Translations under genes and position numbers: made by a program
Assembly: GCA_041649995.1 (NCBI GenBank)
Contig: JBAZMA010000003.1
Span: forward strand, 124,001 to 188,000
Direction of reading: 5' to 3'
DNA: 64,000 nt
Source of the DNA: JBAZMA01 sp041649995
GTDB lineage: Bacteria; Omnitrophota; Gorgyraeia; Velamenicoccales; Velamenicoccaceae
Notes under the pieces: generated by a model
What the model was told of the DNA's origin: nothing
The model's input: the letters and a program-made list of their open reading frames with translations, nothing else
Databases searched by the model: none
Shown here: one piece after another, positions 43,356 to 51,781 of the stretch
Layout of the letters: each line of letters starts with the position of its first letter
How positions within the stretch are numbered: position 1 is the stretch's first letter

Positions 43356-43444
43356 GTTTTTCCCTTCAAGGAGGATGACATAAGCACGATGCCGTGTCAC
43401 AAAAGAAGAATTTCATAAAACAGCATCATAAAAGAGAGGGAGTT

Positions 43445-44251
43445 ATGCCAAAAAGATTTAAAAAGGCCTTGAGCGCGGGGTTATGTCTTTTGATGACAGG
43501 TTTGGCTCACCCGGTGATCGCAGGCGCGCCGCAAAGCGATGCGACCTTCTTCGGTTATTGTCAGAAGATCTTCCGGGGGCTGGACCTTTCTTTATCCGGC
43601 AGCCTTGATTTCTACTCAAAATATGTCTGGAGAGGCTTTACGCTTGACAGTGACCCGGTTCTTCAGCCTTCTTTCAGTGTTTCCGCCAAAGGATTCACAT
43701 TCACATTCTGGAATAACTCGGATGTGGCTGATGACGACGCCTCGAAGTCCAATGAGATCGATCTGACGGTCGATTACACCCGGACGTTCGGCATTTTGAG
43801 CGTTTCTGCCGGTCATATCTATTACGACTTTCCCGGCACGAATGGTTACAGCAAAGAGTTCTACGTGGGGATGGGACTGTGCGAGATCCCCCTCGTCGGC
43901 TGGCCGGTGACGCTCGCGTTTAAGTATTACCGCGATTACGGCGACCAGAACCATGGAGGCGGTCTGGGAAATTATTTTGAAACGGCCCTGGGATACAGCA
44001 TGGTTGTCCTCAAAGAACCGCAGGTGAAACTGGACCTTGGCGCGGTCCATGGCTATAACCACAATCTCTTTATGGCCGGGGACGGGGGCCAGGCGACCCT
44101 TTCGGCGGGCCTGAGCGTCCCTTTAACGGAAAATCTCATGTTTAAACCACGGTTGAATTATACCATCCCTTACGGCGATCTTGCCGATGACGGCATCGGC
44201 AATCAGGATTCTGTCGTTTGGGGCGGGTTCAGTCTGGCTTATTCTTTTTAA
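43445..44251 (+). CDS. TorF-family putative outer-membrane porin
   Basis: 268 residues: a signal peptide (FKKALSAGLCLLMTGLAHPVIA) and a beta-barrel opening with LDLSLSGSLDFYSKYVWRGF, the signature start of the TorF/Gcw_chp family, and ending ..WGGFSLAYSF with a terminal Phe. GAGGGAG precedes the ATG at 43445. It lies 34 bp before amt and glnK, so it may serve as the outer-membrane entry for ammonium or small nitrogen compounds in the same operon. That role is inferred from position. Confidence 0.88.
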   Translation: MPKRFKKALSAGLCLLMTGLAHPVIAGAPQSDATFFGYCQKIFRGLDLSLSGSLDFYSKYVWRGFTLDSDPVLQPSFSVSAKGFTFTFWNNSDVADDDASKSNEIDLTVDYTRTFGILSVSAGHIYYDFPGTNGYSKEFYVGMGLCEIPLVGWPVTLAFKYYRDYGDQNHGGGLGNYFETALGYSMVVLKEPQVKLDLGAVHGYNHNLFMAGDGGQATLSAGLSVPLTENLMFKPRLNYTIPYGDLADDGIGNQDSVVWGGFSLAYSF

Positions 44252-44285
44252 AAGAAGACAGGAACGTGGAAGGAGGAGGTTGTTT

Positions 44286-45620
44286 ATGTTCAGGAGAATC
44301 CGAAATATATTAGGGGGAGGTGTCCTTGTTCTTCTGGGTTTGGCGGGGACGGCAGCCTGCGAGCCGCAGGCCGGCGCTGCCAGCCAGACAGGCGTGGATA
44401 CACTCTGGGTTTTGATGACGGCCTTTCTTGTGTTTTTCATGCAGGCGGGCTTCGGCATGGTGGAGGCGGGATTTATCCGCGCGAAAAATGTCTGCAATAT
44501 CCTGACAAAGAATTTTCTGGATTTTTGCATGGCATCGCTGGGGTTTTTCATCTTTGGTTACGCCCTGATGTTCGGCGACGGAAACGGTTTCATGGGTTTC
44601 ACGGGATGGTTCCTGTCGGGGGCCAAGAGCGGTTCGGGTGTTCCCTTATACGCGTTCTGGCTCTTTCAGGCGGCTTTTTGCGGCGCGGCGGCGACCATCG
44701 TGGCCGGCGGGATGGCTGAGCGTATGAAATTCCCCGCGTATCTGATCTATTCTTTTCTGATCTCCGCGTTCATTTATCCGATTGTCGGGCATTGGATCTG
44801 GGGAGGGGGCTGGCTTTCGAAAATGGGATTCGCGGATTTTGCCGGCTCAACCGTGGTGCACGCCCTGGGCGGGGTGGCTGCCCTGGTGGGGACCATGATG
44901 CTAAAGCCGCGCACAGGCAAGTATAACGCGGACGGTTCGGCCAATGTGATTGCCGGCCATTCGATTCCCCTGGCGTCTTTGGGTGTTTTTATCCTCTGGT
45001 TCGGATGGTTCGGTTTTAATCCGGGCTCGACGTTAAGCGTCGGGAACGGAGAACTGATAGCCCGGGTGGCCATCAATACGAACCTGTCGGCCGCGATGGG
45101 CGGCATTGTGGCGATGGCGACCGTTTGGAAAATGTTCGGCAAACCCGACCTTTCCATGGCCATGAACGGCGCTTTGGCGGGTTTGGTCGCGATCACCGCG
45201 CCTTGCGCTTTTGTGGATCCCTGGGCGTCCATCGTCATCGGAGCGATAGCCGGCGGGCTTGTCGTCATGGGCGTTGTGGTCCTGGATAAACTCAAGATCG
45301 ACGATCCCGTAGGCGCCGTTCCTGTCCATTGCCTCAACGGCATCTGGGGCACATTGTCGGTCGGGATATTCGGCAAGGCGGCCTTGGGCCTGGCTCATGA
45401 CGGCCTGCTCTATGGCGGCGGGTTTAAACAGCTGGCCATCCAGGCGCTGGGCGTAGGTTCCGTGCTTTTATTTATCGTTTTTTCCATGGGCATCGTTTTT
45501 AAGTTGATCGATATTTTCCTCGGGCTTCGCGTTTCCCGCGAGGAAGAGCTGAAAGGCTTGGACATCGGCGAGCACGGAATGGAGTCTTACGCCGGTTTCC
45601 AGATATTTACGACACAGTAG
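44286..45620 (+). CDS. amtB: Ammonium transporter (Amt/AmtB)
   Basis: 444 residues: an N-terminal signal-like segment, then eleven membrane helices. Family marks: DTLWVLMTAFLVFFMQAGF, FWLFQAAFCGAAATIVAGGM (with the conserved phenylalanine gate), DFAGSTVVHALGGVAALVG (first pore His) and VPVHCLNGIWGT (second pore His). It conducts ammonium inward. AAGGAGGAGG lies upstream of the ATG at 44286, chosen over the longer frame for that reason. It is followed 19 bp later by glnK, the universal partner that blocks it when nitrogen is sufficient. Confidence 0.96.
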   Translation: MFRRIRNILGGGVLVLLGLAGTAACEPQAGAASQTGVDTLWVLMTAFLVFFMQAGFGMVEAGFIRAKNVCNILTKNFLDFCMASLGFFIFGYALMFGDGNGFMGFTGWFLSGAKSGSGVPLYAFWLFQAAFCGAAATIVAGGMAERMKFPAYLIYSFLISAFIYPIVGHWIWGGGWLSKMGFADFAGSTVVHALGGVAALVGTMMLKPRTGKYNADGSANVIAGHSIPLASLGVFILWFGWFGFNPGSTLSVGNGELIARVAINTNLSAAMGGIVAMATVWKMFGKPDLSMAMNGALAGLVAITAPCAFVDPWASIVIGAIAGGLVVMGVVVLDKLKIDDPVGAVPVHCLNGIWGTLSVGIFGKAALGLAHDGLLYGGGFKQLAIQALGVGSVLLFIVFSMGIVFKLIDIFLGLRVSREEELKGLDIGEHGMESYAGFQIFTTQ

Positions 45621-45639
45621 GAGAAGGGAGGATGCGGAT

Positions 45640-45981
45640 ATGAAACTGATCATTGCCATGATCCAGCCCCATAAGCTGCCGGATGTCAAGAAGGCCCTGT
45701 TTGACGCCGATGTCCACAAGATGACGGTGACAAACGCCCTGGGCTGCGGCCAGCAAAAGGGGTTTATGGAGACGTATCGCGGCGTTATTACGGAAGTGAA
45801 CCTGCTCAAAAAAACGCGCATTGAGATTGCGGTGAACGAGGATTTCCTTGAGCCGACCATCGAGGCCATTATCAAAGGGGCCAGGTCCGGGAATATCGGT
45901 GACGGGAAGATCTTTGTTCTCGACCTGGCAGACTGTGTCCGGATAAGGACCGGGGAAAAAGGAAGGGAGGCGATCGGGTAG
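45640..45981 (+). CDS. glnK: PII signal-transduction protein GlnK
   Basis: 113 residues with the PII fold: MKLIIAMIQPHKLPDVKKAL, T-loop GCGQQKGFMETYRG, and ARSGNIGDGKIFVLDL (nucleotide-binding B-loop). A Tyr is present in the T-loop (ETYRG), so uridylylation is possible. The T-loop starts GQQKG where GlnB/GlnK usually have GRQKG. It senses ATP/ADP and 2-oxoglutarate and binds AmtB. GGGAGG precedes the ATG. The operon ends at the terminator at 46007. Confidence 0.95.
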   Translation: MKLIIAMIQPHKLPDVKKALFDADVHKMTVTNALGCGQQKGFMETYRGVITEVNLLKKTRIEIAVNEDFLEPTIEAIIKGARSGNIGDGKIFVLDLADCVRIRTGEKGREAIG

Positions 45982-46006
45982 CCGGATAAATCTTACGATA
46001 AGCAGG

Positions 46007-46054
46007 AAAGAGGCTTTGAGGCCTTTAAGACCAGGGCCTCGAGGCCTCTTTTTT
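46007..46054 (+). terminator. Terminator after glnK
   Basis: AAAGAGGC (46007-46014) pairs with GCCTCTTT (46044-46051), with a second inner stem GAGGCC/GGCCTC, then T-run. Confidence 0.85.
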
Positions 46055-46078
46055 CGTTTATTTTATCGGGCATCCACG

Positions 46079-46084
46079 TATAAT
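46079..46084 (+). promoter_or_regulatory. -10 box for a leaderless MFS gene
   Basis: TATAAT ends 6 bp before the ATG at 46091, so transcription would start at or next to the start codon. No Shine-Dalgarno sequence is present. The -35 region (GTTTAT at 46056) is weak. Confidence 0.5.
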
Positions 46085-46090
46085 ATTCCT

Positions 46091-47272
46091 ATGGACAGAA
46101 ATTCCGCGATGCGTTTTATCCTGATGATGGGGCTGGTGAGCCTTTTCGGCGATATGGCCTATGAGGGCGGCCGCAGCATGACAGGCCCATTCATGGCTTT
46201 TTTGGGCGCCAGCGCCGCTGTTGTCGGGGTTGTTTCAGGCCTTGGCGAATTCCTGGGATATTCCCTGAGGCTGGTATTCGGTCTTGCCGCGGACCGGACC
46301 AGGGCATATTGGCCTTTGACATTTTTGGGTTATGGCCTGACTTTCGCGATCCCGTTTTTGGCCCTGGCCGGGACCTGGCAGGCCGCGGCCGCTTTCATCA
46401 TTCTGGAACGCGTAGGGAAGGCCATCCGTTCTCCGGCCCGCGACGCGATCCTGTCTTACGCCACAAAACAGGTGGGCCGGGGGTGGGGTTTTGCCATCCA
46501 CGAGGCCATGGACCAGATCGGAGCCATCGCGGGGCCTTTGATCTTTGCCGGCATTTTCGCCTGGAAAAACAGTTATCGTGCCGGCTTCGGCGTTCTTGCC
46601 GTTCCTGCCGCTTTGATGTTTTTGTTCCTTGTGCTTTCCCGGGCCAGGGCGCGTTCCCCTGAAGATTTCGAGGCCATGAAAAAGGCCGGGCCCTTGACCC
46701 AGGCGGAAAGCCGGTTTTCCGCCTCTTACCGGCATTACGCGGCGTTCAGTTTTTTGTGCGTGGCCGGGTTCATCAATTTTCAGATCATTTCTTATCACTG
46801 GAAGGCCCAGGCAATGTTTCCCATGGCCTGGATCCCGTTGATCTACGCCTTGGCCATGGGCGTGGATGCCGCGGCGGCGCTGGCCGTCGGAAAGGCTTAT
46901 GACCGCTGGGGATTAAAAACCCTGGGATTGATCCCTCTGTTTACCGTGTGTGTCCCTGTCCTGGTTTTTCTGCCCGCGGGCCTGCCTGCGGCCGCCGGCG
47001 TCGCGGTCGTCTGGGGCGTCATCATGGGAATGCACGAAACCGTGATGCGCGCGGCCATTGCCGATTTGACTCATATCCAGAAAAGGGGTTTCGGTTACGG
47101 CCTGTTTAACGCTTTGTACGGGGCGGCCTGGTTTTTCGGCAGTTCGATGGCAGGCTGGCTTTATGACCGTCATAGAATTTTTGTTTTTCTTTTTGTCTTT
47201 GTCGTGGAGTTGGCCGCGTTCGCCGTATTCTGGAAATACTTAAGAAAGCCGGCGACAAAACCCGCGGATTAA
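46091..47272 (+). CDS. MFS transporter, copy A
   Basis: 393 residues with about twelve membrane helices and MFS loop motifs, LVFGLAADRTRAYWP and ERVGKAIRSPARDAILSYA. The ERxGKxxRxPARDxxL stretch occurs in a subgroup of MFS proteins of unknown substrate. I start at ATG 46091, directly downstream of a TATAAT box; it would be a leaderless message. The next MFS gene begins 16 bp after its stop, and the two may be co-expressed. Substrate unknown. Confidence 0.87.
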   Translation: MDRNSAMRFILMMGLVSLFGDMAYEGGRSMTGPFMAFLGASAAVVGVVSGLGEFLGYSLRLVFGLAADRTRAYWPLTFLGYGLTFAIPFLALAGTWQAAAAFIILERVGKAIRSPARDAILSYATKQVGRGWGFAIHEAMDQIGAIAGPLIFAGIFAWKNSYRAGFGVLAVPAALMFLFLVLSRARARSPEDFEAMKKAGPLTQAESRFSASYRHYAAFSFLCVAGFINFQIISYHWKAQAMFPMAWIPLIYALAMGVDAAAALAVGKAYDRWGLKTLGLIPLFTVCVPVLVFLPAGLPAAAGVAVVWGVIMGMHETVMRAAIADLTHIQKRGFGYGLFNALYGAAWFFGSSMAGWLYDRHRIFVFLFVFVVELAAFAVFWKYLRKPATKPAD

Positions 47273-47288
47273 GGCCGCGCCCCTTGCT

Positions 47289-48599
47289 ATGCGCACATCC
47301 CGCCGTTTTGCCAAAGATGACGACAGCCGCAGGAGCCTGAACGCGTCCTTGCGCGACGGAATTTTCGCCAGCGTCATGAACGGGTTTACCGCTGAATACT
47401 TCACGCCCTTTCTTCTGCTTTTGGGCGCAGGGGTGCGCCAAGTCGGCATTTTGAACGCCGCGCAAAACCTGGCCGCGTCTTTCGTCCAGTTCAAAAGCGC
47501 CGATCTGACGGTGGCTGTCAGGTCCCGGCGAAAAATCTTTGTTCTTTTCGTTTTTCTCCAGGTTTTGACGCTGGCGCCTATGGTTTTTTGCGCTCTCTGG
47601 AAGACCCCGATCTGGGTTTTTATTTCCCTGGTTGTTTTGTTCGCGGCCTGTAACGGCCTGGCGACTCCGGCCTGGAGCAGCCTTATGTCTGAACTCGTCA
47701 GGCCTGAGGTCAGGGGAGCCTATTTTGGCTGGAGGAATAAGACGCTCGGCCTCATCACGGTGGGCGCGACATTGGCCGCCGGATGGCTGCTTTCGGCTTT
47801 AAACGGTTTCAGTCCTTTCACGGCCTTTGCCTTTATTTTTGCCTGCGCTTTTATTTTCCGTCTTATTTCCTGGTATTTTTTGACGCGCATGCATGAGCCA
47901 CCCCTGACCCATAGCAAAATTCACCAGTTCACCTTGTTTCAGTTCGTTCGCCGACTTAAAGAAAGCAATTTCGCCAAATTCGTCCTGTTCGTGGCCGCGA
48001 TGAATTTTTCCGTCAATCTCGCTTCGCCTTTTTTCGCGGTGCTGATGATCCGGGATTTCCATTTTAGCTATCCTCTTTACGGCGCGATTACCGCGACCGC
48101 GACACTCACCGTGTGTCTTCTGGCGGGCCGCTGGGGAAGATACGCCGACCATGTGGGCAATATCAGGATCCTGAAACTGACCAGCCCCCTGATCGGCGCG
48201 ATCCCTCTGTTATGGATCCTGAATCATCACCCGGCCTTCTTGTTTTTTGCCCAGATATTCAGCGGATTCATGTGGGCAGGTTTTAATTTGTGCGCCTCAA
48301 ATTTCATCTATGATGCGGTCATTCCGGAGAAAAGGACGCGCTGCATCGCCTATTTTAACCTTTTTAACGGTCTTGCCTTAGGGGTAGGGGGGTATCTGGG
48401 AGGGTTCCTTGCCCCCAGGCTTCCTGTGTTATTTGGTTATAAGTTATTGACATTATTATTGATATCCGCAATTCTGAGGATGGCCATCGGCCTGGTTATG
48501 CCTAGATTTATCAAAGAAGTCCGGCCTGTGAAGCCTGTTCAAGCCAAAGATTTGTTTTTGAGCTTTGTCGGCATGAGGTCTTTGGGATACAAAATTTAG
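47289..48599 (+). CDS. MFS transporter, copy B
   Basis: 436 residues with about twelve helices. A charged N-terminus (MRTSRRFAKDDDSRR) precedes LNASLRDGIFASVMNGFTAE. Motifs such as PAWSSLMSELVRPEVRGAYFG and GRWGRYADHVGNIRI are MFS-like. It differs in subgroup from the transporter just upstream (16-bp gap) and is not a recent duplicate. No RBS is evident before ATG 47289, fitting translation from the upstream message. Substrate unknown. Confidence 0.85.
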   Translation: MRTSRRFAKDDDSRRSLNASLRDGIFASVMNGFTAEYFTPFLLLLGAGVRQVGILNAAQNLAASFVQFKSADLTVAVRSRRKIFVLFVFLQVLTLAPMVFCALWKTPIWVFISLVVLFAACNGLATPAWSSLMSELVRPEVRGAYFGWRNKTLGLITVGATLAAGWLLSALNGFSPFTAFAFIFACAFIFRLISWYFLTRMHEPPLTHSKIHQFTLFQFVRRLKESNFAKFVLFVAAMNFSVNLASPFFAVLMIRDFHFSYPLYGAITATATLTVCLLAGRWGRYADHVGNIRILKLTSPLIGAIPLLWILNHHPAFLFFAQIFSGFMWAGFNLCASNFIYDAVIPEKRTRCIAYFNLFNGLALGVGGYLGGFLAPRLPVLFGYKLLTLLLISAILRMAIGLVMPRFIKEVRPVKPVQAKDLFLSFVGMRSLGYKI

Positions 48600-48614
48600 T
48601 TCCCTTCCCAGTTT

Positions 48615-48632
48615 TAGTGAAAAAAATCACAA
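48615..48632. promoter_or_regulatory. Candidate Rex operator 1
   Basis: TAGTGAAAAAAATCACAA matches the Rex consensus TTGTGAAnnnnTTCACAA at all but two positions, with correct half-site spacing. It lies upstream of the -35 box. Confidence 0.65.
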
Positions 48633-48639
48633 AACAACC

Positions 48640-48667
48640 TTGACAAGCCTCCCCCATATGTTATATT
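48640..48667 (+). promoter_or_regulatory. Sigma70-type promoter for the rex-hydrogenase cluster
   Basis: TTGACA (48640-48645), 16 bp, TATATT (48662-48667), 88 bp before the Rex start codon and flanked by two candidate Rex sites. Confidence 0.75.
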
Positions 48668-48702
48668 TATATTGTTTATTGTGATTTTTAGAACAATATA
48701 AA
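48666..48702. promoter_or_regulatory. Candidate Rex operator 2 within a long palindrome
   Basis: TTGTGATTTTTAGAACAA (48679-48696) has a perfect left half-site and a partial right one. It is embedded in an inverted repeat TTTATATTGTT (48666-48676) / AACAATATAAA (48692-48702). It lies right after the -10 box, over the start of transcription. Confidence 0.55.
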
Positions 48703-48754
48703 TCCTCCCGAAATTTCCCCTGATTCAGATGGAAGAGTAGCCTGGAGGGCTAAG

Positions 48755-49411
48755 ATGATCAACAAAAAGTGTATCATCCGTTTATTAAGGTATAAGAACG
48801 CCCTTCACCGGCTCAATAACCTCGGATTTGTCAAAGTGTTTTCGGACAACCTGGCGGATGCCGTCGGAGTGACGGCCTCCCAGGTTCGCAAGGATTTCTC
48901 GCTTTTCGGGATCTGTGGCCATAAGCGGGGCGGATACAAGATCGAGGCGCTCCTGGAAAAACTGAATCATATCCTTGGCAAGAATGAACAGCAGAAGGTC
49001 GTTATCGTCGGAAGCGGTAATATCGGATCGGCCCTGATGAAATACAGGGGGTTTGAAAAAGAGGGCATGAAGATAGCCGCCTGCTTTGATATTGACCCCG
49101 CCAAATACGACCGGAAAGAAGGCGATATTCCCGTTCTGCCTCTGGAGGGGCTCAGGGATTTTGTGCGGGAGCACAATATCAAAATCGGCATCATCGCTGT
49201 GCCTGACATCGCAGCCCAGCAGGTCCTGGATCTGATGCTGGCCGCCGGGATCAAGGGGGTTGTGAATTTCGCGCCCATCCGCCTGCGGGCTGCCAGCGGT
49301 GCCGTCATCAATAATGTGAACCTGGTCCTGGAGCTGGAGACCGTCATTTATTTCATCATTAACGGGCTGGAAAAATCCATCGCAGAGATCCATGAAGAGC
49401 AGAAATCTTAA
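48755..49411 (+). CDS. rex: Redox-sensing transcriptional repressor Rex
   Basis: 218 residues. The N-terminal winged helix has VTASQVRKDFSLFG, diagnostic for Rex; the C-terminal Rossmann domain has VVIVGSGNIGSAL and the ending domain-swap helix region ELETVIYFIINGLEKSI. It binds DNA when NADH/NAD+ is low and lets go when NADH rises, derepressing fermentation genes. CTGGAGGGC precedes the ATG. Two candidate operators flank its promoter, so it should control itself and the co-transcribed kinase and hydrogenase genes. The 3' end overlaps the kinase gene by 20 bp. Confidence 0.96.
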   Translation: MINKKCIIRLLRYKNALHRLNNLGFVKVFSDNLADAVGVTASQVRKDFSLFGICGHKRGGYKIEALLEKLNHILGKNEQQKVVIVGSGNIGSALMKYRGFEKEGMKIAACFDIDPAKYDRKEGDIPVLPLEGLRDFVREHNIKIGIIAVPDIAAQQVLDLMLAAGIKGVVNFAPIRLRAASGAVINNVNLVLELETVIYFIINGLEKSIAEIHEEQKS

Positions 49412-51239
49412 AACCAATATCATCCTGGCGTTTTTCGCCGTGATCGGCATTCTGGCCGTTCTTGTCGCGATCTTCGGCTACGGCGTTATCAGGACGACCG
49501 TGTTCCAGCGGATCCAGAAACAGGTCAAGAATGACCTGAAGATCGCGCGTTGGGCCTACAATAACGAAATCGAACGCATCCGGCTGGCTTTCAACCTGGT
49601 CGGGCCGTCCAACGATCTGGAGAAGCTCAAAGACCAGATCGGGCTGGACTATATCCATGTTGTGGATAAGGCCCAGTTGCCCGATGTCAAAAGCGAAGTG
49701 GTGCGGGCCGCTTTCCAAGGCGAACCCCTGGCGGGCACGCGCATCATAGGGCCCGAGGAACTCAAGGGCATGGGCCGTTCCCTGTATGAGCGTTCCGTCA
49801 TTTCCATAAAAACCACGCCCAAGGCCCGGCCCACGGACCGCACGATTTTGGACAGCGCCATGGCCGTTGGATATGCCAAGCCGCTCTTTGACGACAAGGG
49901 CAGGGTCCGCTCCGTCTTGTACGGCGGAAAGATCGTTAATCGCGATTTTGCACTTGTGGACCGCATCCGCCATTTCGTTTTCGAAAATCAGATGTATGGC
50001 GGCCGCCCCGTGGGCACGGTGACGATCTTTCTGAATGATGTCAGGATCTCCACCAATGTCCTGGATAAGAACGGTTCCCGCGCCATCGGGACGCGCGTTT
50101 CGGAAACCGTCTATAAAAAAGTCGTGGAGGAGGGGCAGACCTGGCTGGATCGGGCCTTTGTGGTCACGGACTGGTATTTGACGGCGTATGAACCTATCCG
50201 CAATATCGAGGGCGAGGTCATCGGGATCCTTTATGTGGGTACCCTGGAAAAACCTTTCGTGGATATGCAGCGCAATATTTTTCTGGCATTTCTGGGGATC
50301 GTCGCTGTCGCGTCCGTTTTAGCCCTGATTTTGGCTTTGATTCTGGCGCAGGCCATGACCAAACCCCTGGTGAGGCTCTTAAACGCCACAGGCAGTTTTT
50401 CTCGAGATCTTTCCCACAGGATCGAGCCGCTGGGCAGCCAGGTCAAAGAGATCGATGTCCTCGCCTCCGCTTTTAACAGTATGGCCGGCAAGCTGGCCGA
50501 ACGGGAGAAGAGGCTTGAGGCCTTGAACTTTCAGCTGGAAGCCCTGAATAAGAGTTATCTGGATTTGGTGGGATTTGTGTCGCATGAACTTAAAGGCATT
50601 CTGTCCTCGACGATCATGAACGCCTACACGGTCCGGGACGGGTTTTTGGGAATGGTGAATTTTAAACAGCGCAAGGCGCTGGATTCGGTGACGCGCAACC
50701 TGGACCATCTGGACGCCACCGTTAAGAATTTCCTGAATCTCAGCCGTATGGAAAAAGGAGAACTGTCTGTCCGGAAATCTCAAGTCCGCCTGCGTGAAGA
50801 TGTCGTGGAGAGTTCGCTTGAGACCTTTGCCAAGCCGATGGCCGACAAAGGCATGCGGGTCGTCAACAATGTGGGACGGGAATGGAAGGTTTCAGCCGAC
50901 CCCGATCTTCTGCAGATCGTTTTGAACAATCTCGTGGGAAACGCGGTGAAGTACGCCAGCAGGGACGGGGAGCTGGTTTTGGACGCGAGCGTCGCGGACG
51001 GCCGCGTGCGCGTGGAGATCTATAACGACGGACGTCCGTTGTCCGGTGAGGAGGCCGGCCGGCTCTTTCGGAGATTTTCCAGGCTTAAGGCCGAGGAAAC
51101 GCGAAACGTGCAGGGAACGGGCCTCGGGCTTTTTGTCAGCAAGGAGATCATCGAAAAGCACGGGGGCAGGATCTGGGTTGAGGCCCGGCCGAAAGGCAAT
51201 GCCTTTATTTTCGAGATCCCGGTTTTCAGGCCCGCGTGA
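49392..51239 (+). CDS. Cache-HAMP sensor histidine kinase in the hydrogenase cluster
   Basis: 615 residues. Membrane helix 1 (residues ~10-33), a large extracytoplasmic Cache domain to ~295 (with GGKIVNRDF, YGGRPVGTVTIFLND and EPIRNIEGEVIGILYVG), membrane helix 2, HAMP, coiled coil, HisKA with SHELKG, and HATPase_c with NLVGNAVKYA, NDGRPLS, FRRFSR and GTGLGL. It is a different subfamily from the three PAS kinases. Its start lies 20 bp inside rex, so both are co-translated. The single-domain response regulator at 58601 in the same cluster is a candidate partner; that pairing is inferred. Confidence 0.93.
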   Translation: MKSRNLKTNIILAFFAVIGILAVLVAIFGYGVIRTTVFQRIQKQVKNDLKIARWAYNNEIERIRLAFNLVGPSNDLEKLKDQIGLDYIHVVDKAQLPDVKSEVVRAAFQGEPLAGTRIIGPEELKGMGRSLYERSVISIKTTPKARPTDRTILDSAMAVGYAKPLFDDKGRVRSVLYGGKIVNRDFALVDRIRHFVFENQMYGGRPVGTVTIFLNDVRISTNVLDKNGSRAIGTRVSETVYKKVVEEGQTWLDRAFVVTDWYLTAYEPIRNIEGEVIGILYVGTLEKPFVDMQRNIFLAFLGIVAVASVLALILALILAQAMTKPLVRLLNATGSFSRDLSHRIEPLGSQVKEIDVLASAFNSMAGKLAEREKRLEALNFQLEALNKSYLDLVGFVSHELKGILSSTIMNAYTVRDGFLGMVNFKQRKALDSVTRNLDHLDATVKNFLNLSRMEKGELSVRKSQVRLREDVVESSLETFAKPMADKGMRVVNNVGREWKVSADPDLLQIVLNNLVGNAVKYASRDGELVLDASVADGRVRVEIYNDGRPLSGEEAGRLFRRFSRLKAEETRNVQGTGLGLFVSKEIIEKHGGRIWVEARPKGNAFIFEIPVFRPA

Positions 51240-51298
51240 TGAAGACGCGAAGATTTTTTTAGAGTTGTAAAAATCCGTGTTGTCAAAGGAGGGTAATC

Positions 51299-51658
51299 GT
51301 GGTCACACCAATGGATGTCATCAAAAAGAAAAGGGCGGAGGCGATCAACAGGATCCTCGGCAAGGGTTATTTATCGACCAAGAGGGTCTATGTCGGCATG
51401 GCGACTTGCGAGATCGCCGCGGGTTCCAAGGGCGTTATGGAGATTTTTGAGAGCGCCGTCAAGAAGGAGGGGCTGACCGACGTCTATTTGAGCCAGAAGG
51501 GCTGCGCCGGGCGATGCAATCTGGAACCCACCGTGGAAGTCGTCGAGGAAGGCAAGATTCCCGTGAAATACGGCAAGGTCACCGCGGAAATGGCGCGCAG
51601 GATCATCGATCAGCATTTGAAGAAGGGTGAAGTTATCAAAGAGTGGATCATCAGATAA
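51299..51658 (+). CDS. Stand-alone [2Fe-2S] thioredoxin-fold ferredoxin-like protein
   Basis: 119 residues resembling the N-terminal domain of NuoF/HydB-type subunits: YVGMATCEIAAGSKGVMEIF then LSQKGCAGRCNLEPTVEV. Three cysteines are at cluster positions; the second of the usual four is Ala or Gly here, which also occurs in TCGIAAGA-type homologues. It should carry electrons between HydB/HydC and partners. It starts at GTG 51299 (AAAGGAGGG 6 bp upstream) and stands 124 bp before hydB. HydB has its own such domain, so this is an extra copy. Confidence 0.82.
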   Translation: MVTPMDVIKKKRAEAINRILGKGYLSTKRVYVGMATCEIAAGSKGVMEIFESAVKKEGLTDVYLSQKGCAGRCNLEPTVEVVEEGKIPVKYGKVTAEMARRIIDQHLKKGEVIKEWIIR

Positions 51659-51781
51659 CGAAGGGAAACCCCGAAGAATTCAAGATTTCAAGATTTATTC
51701 GTTCGCGATTTTGCCGCGCGGTTTTTTAGCAAAGAGTGTTTAGAGTTTGAAATTAACGTCAACAAAGAGAGGGAGCAGGCA

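Noticed and set aside
43260..43360. Glutamine riboswitch (glnA RNA)
   Set aside because: The conserved core of that motif is not present; only generic hairpins and a terminator can be seen.
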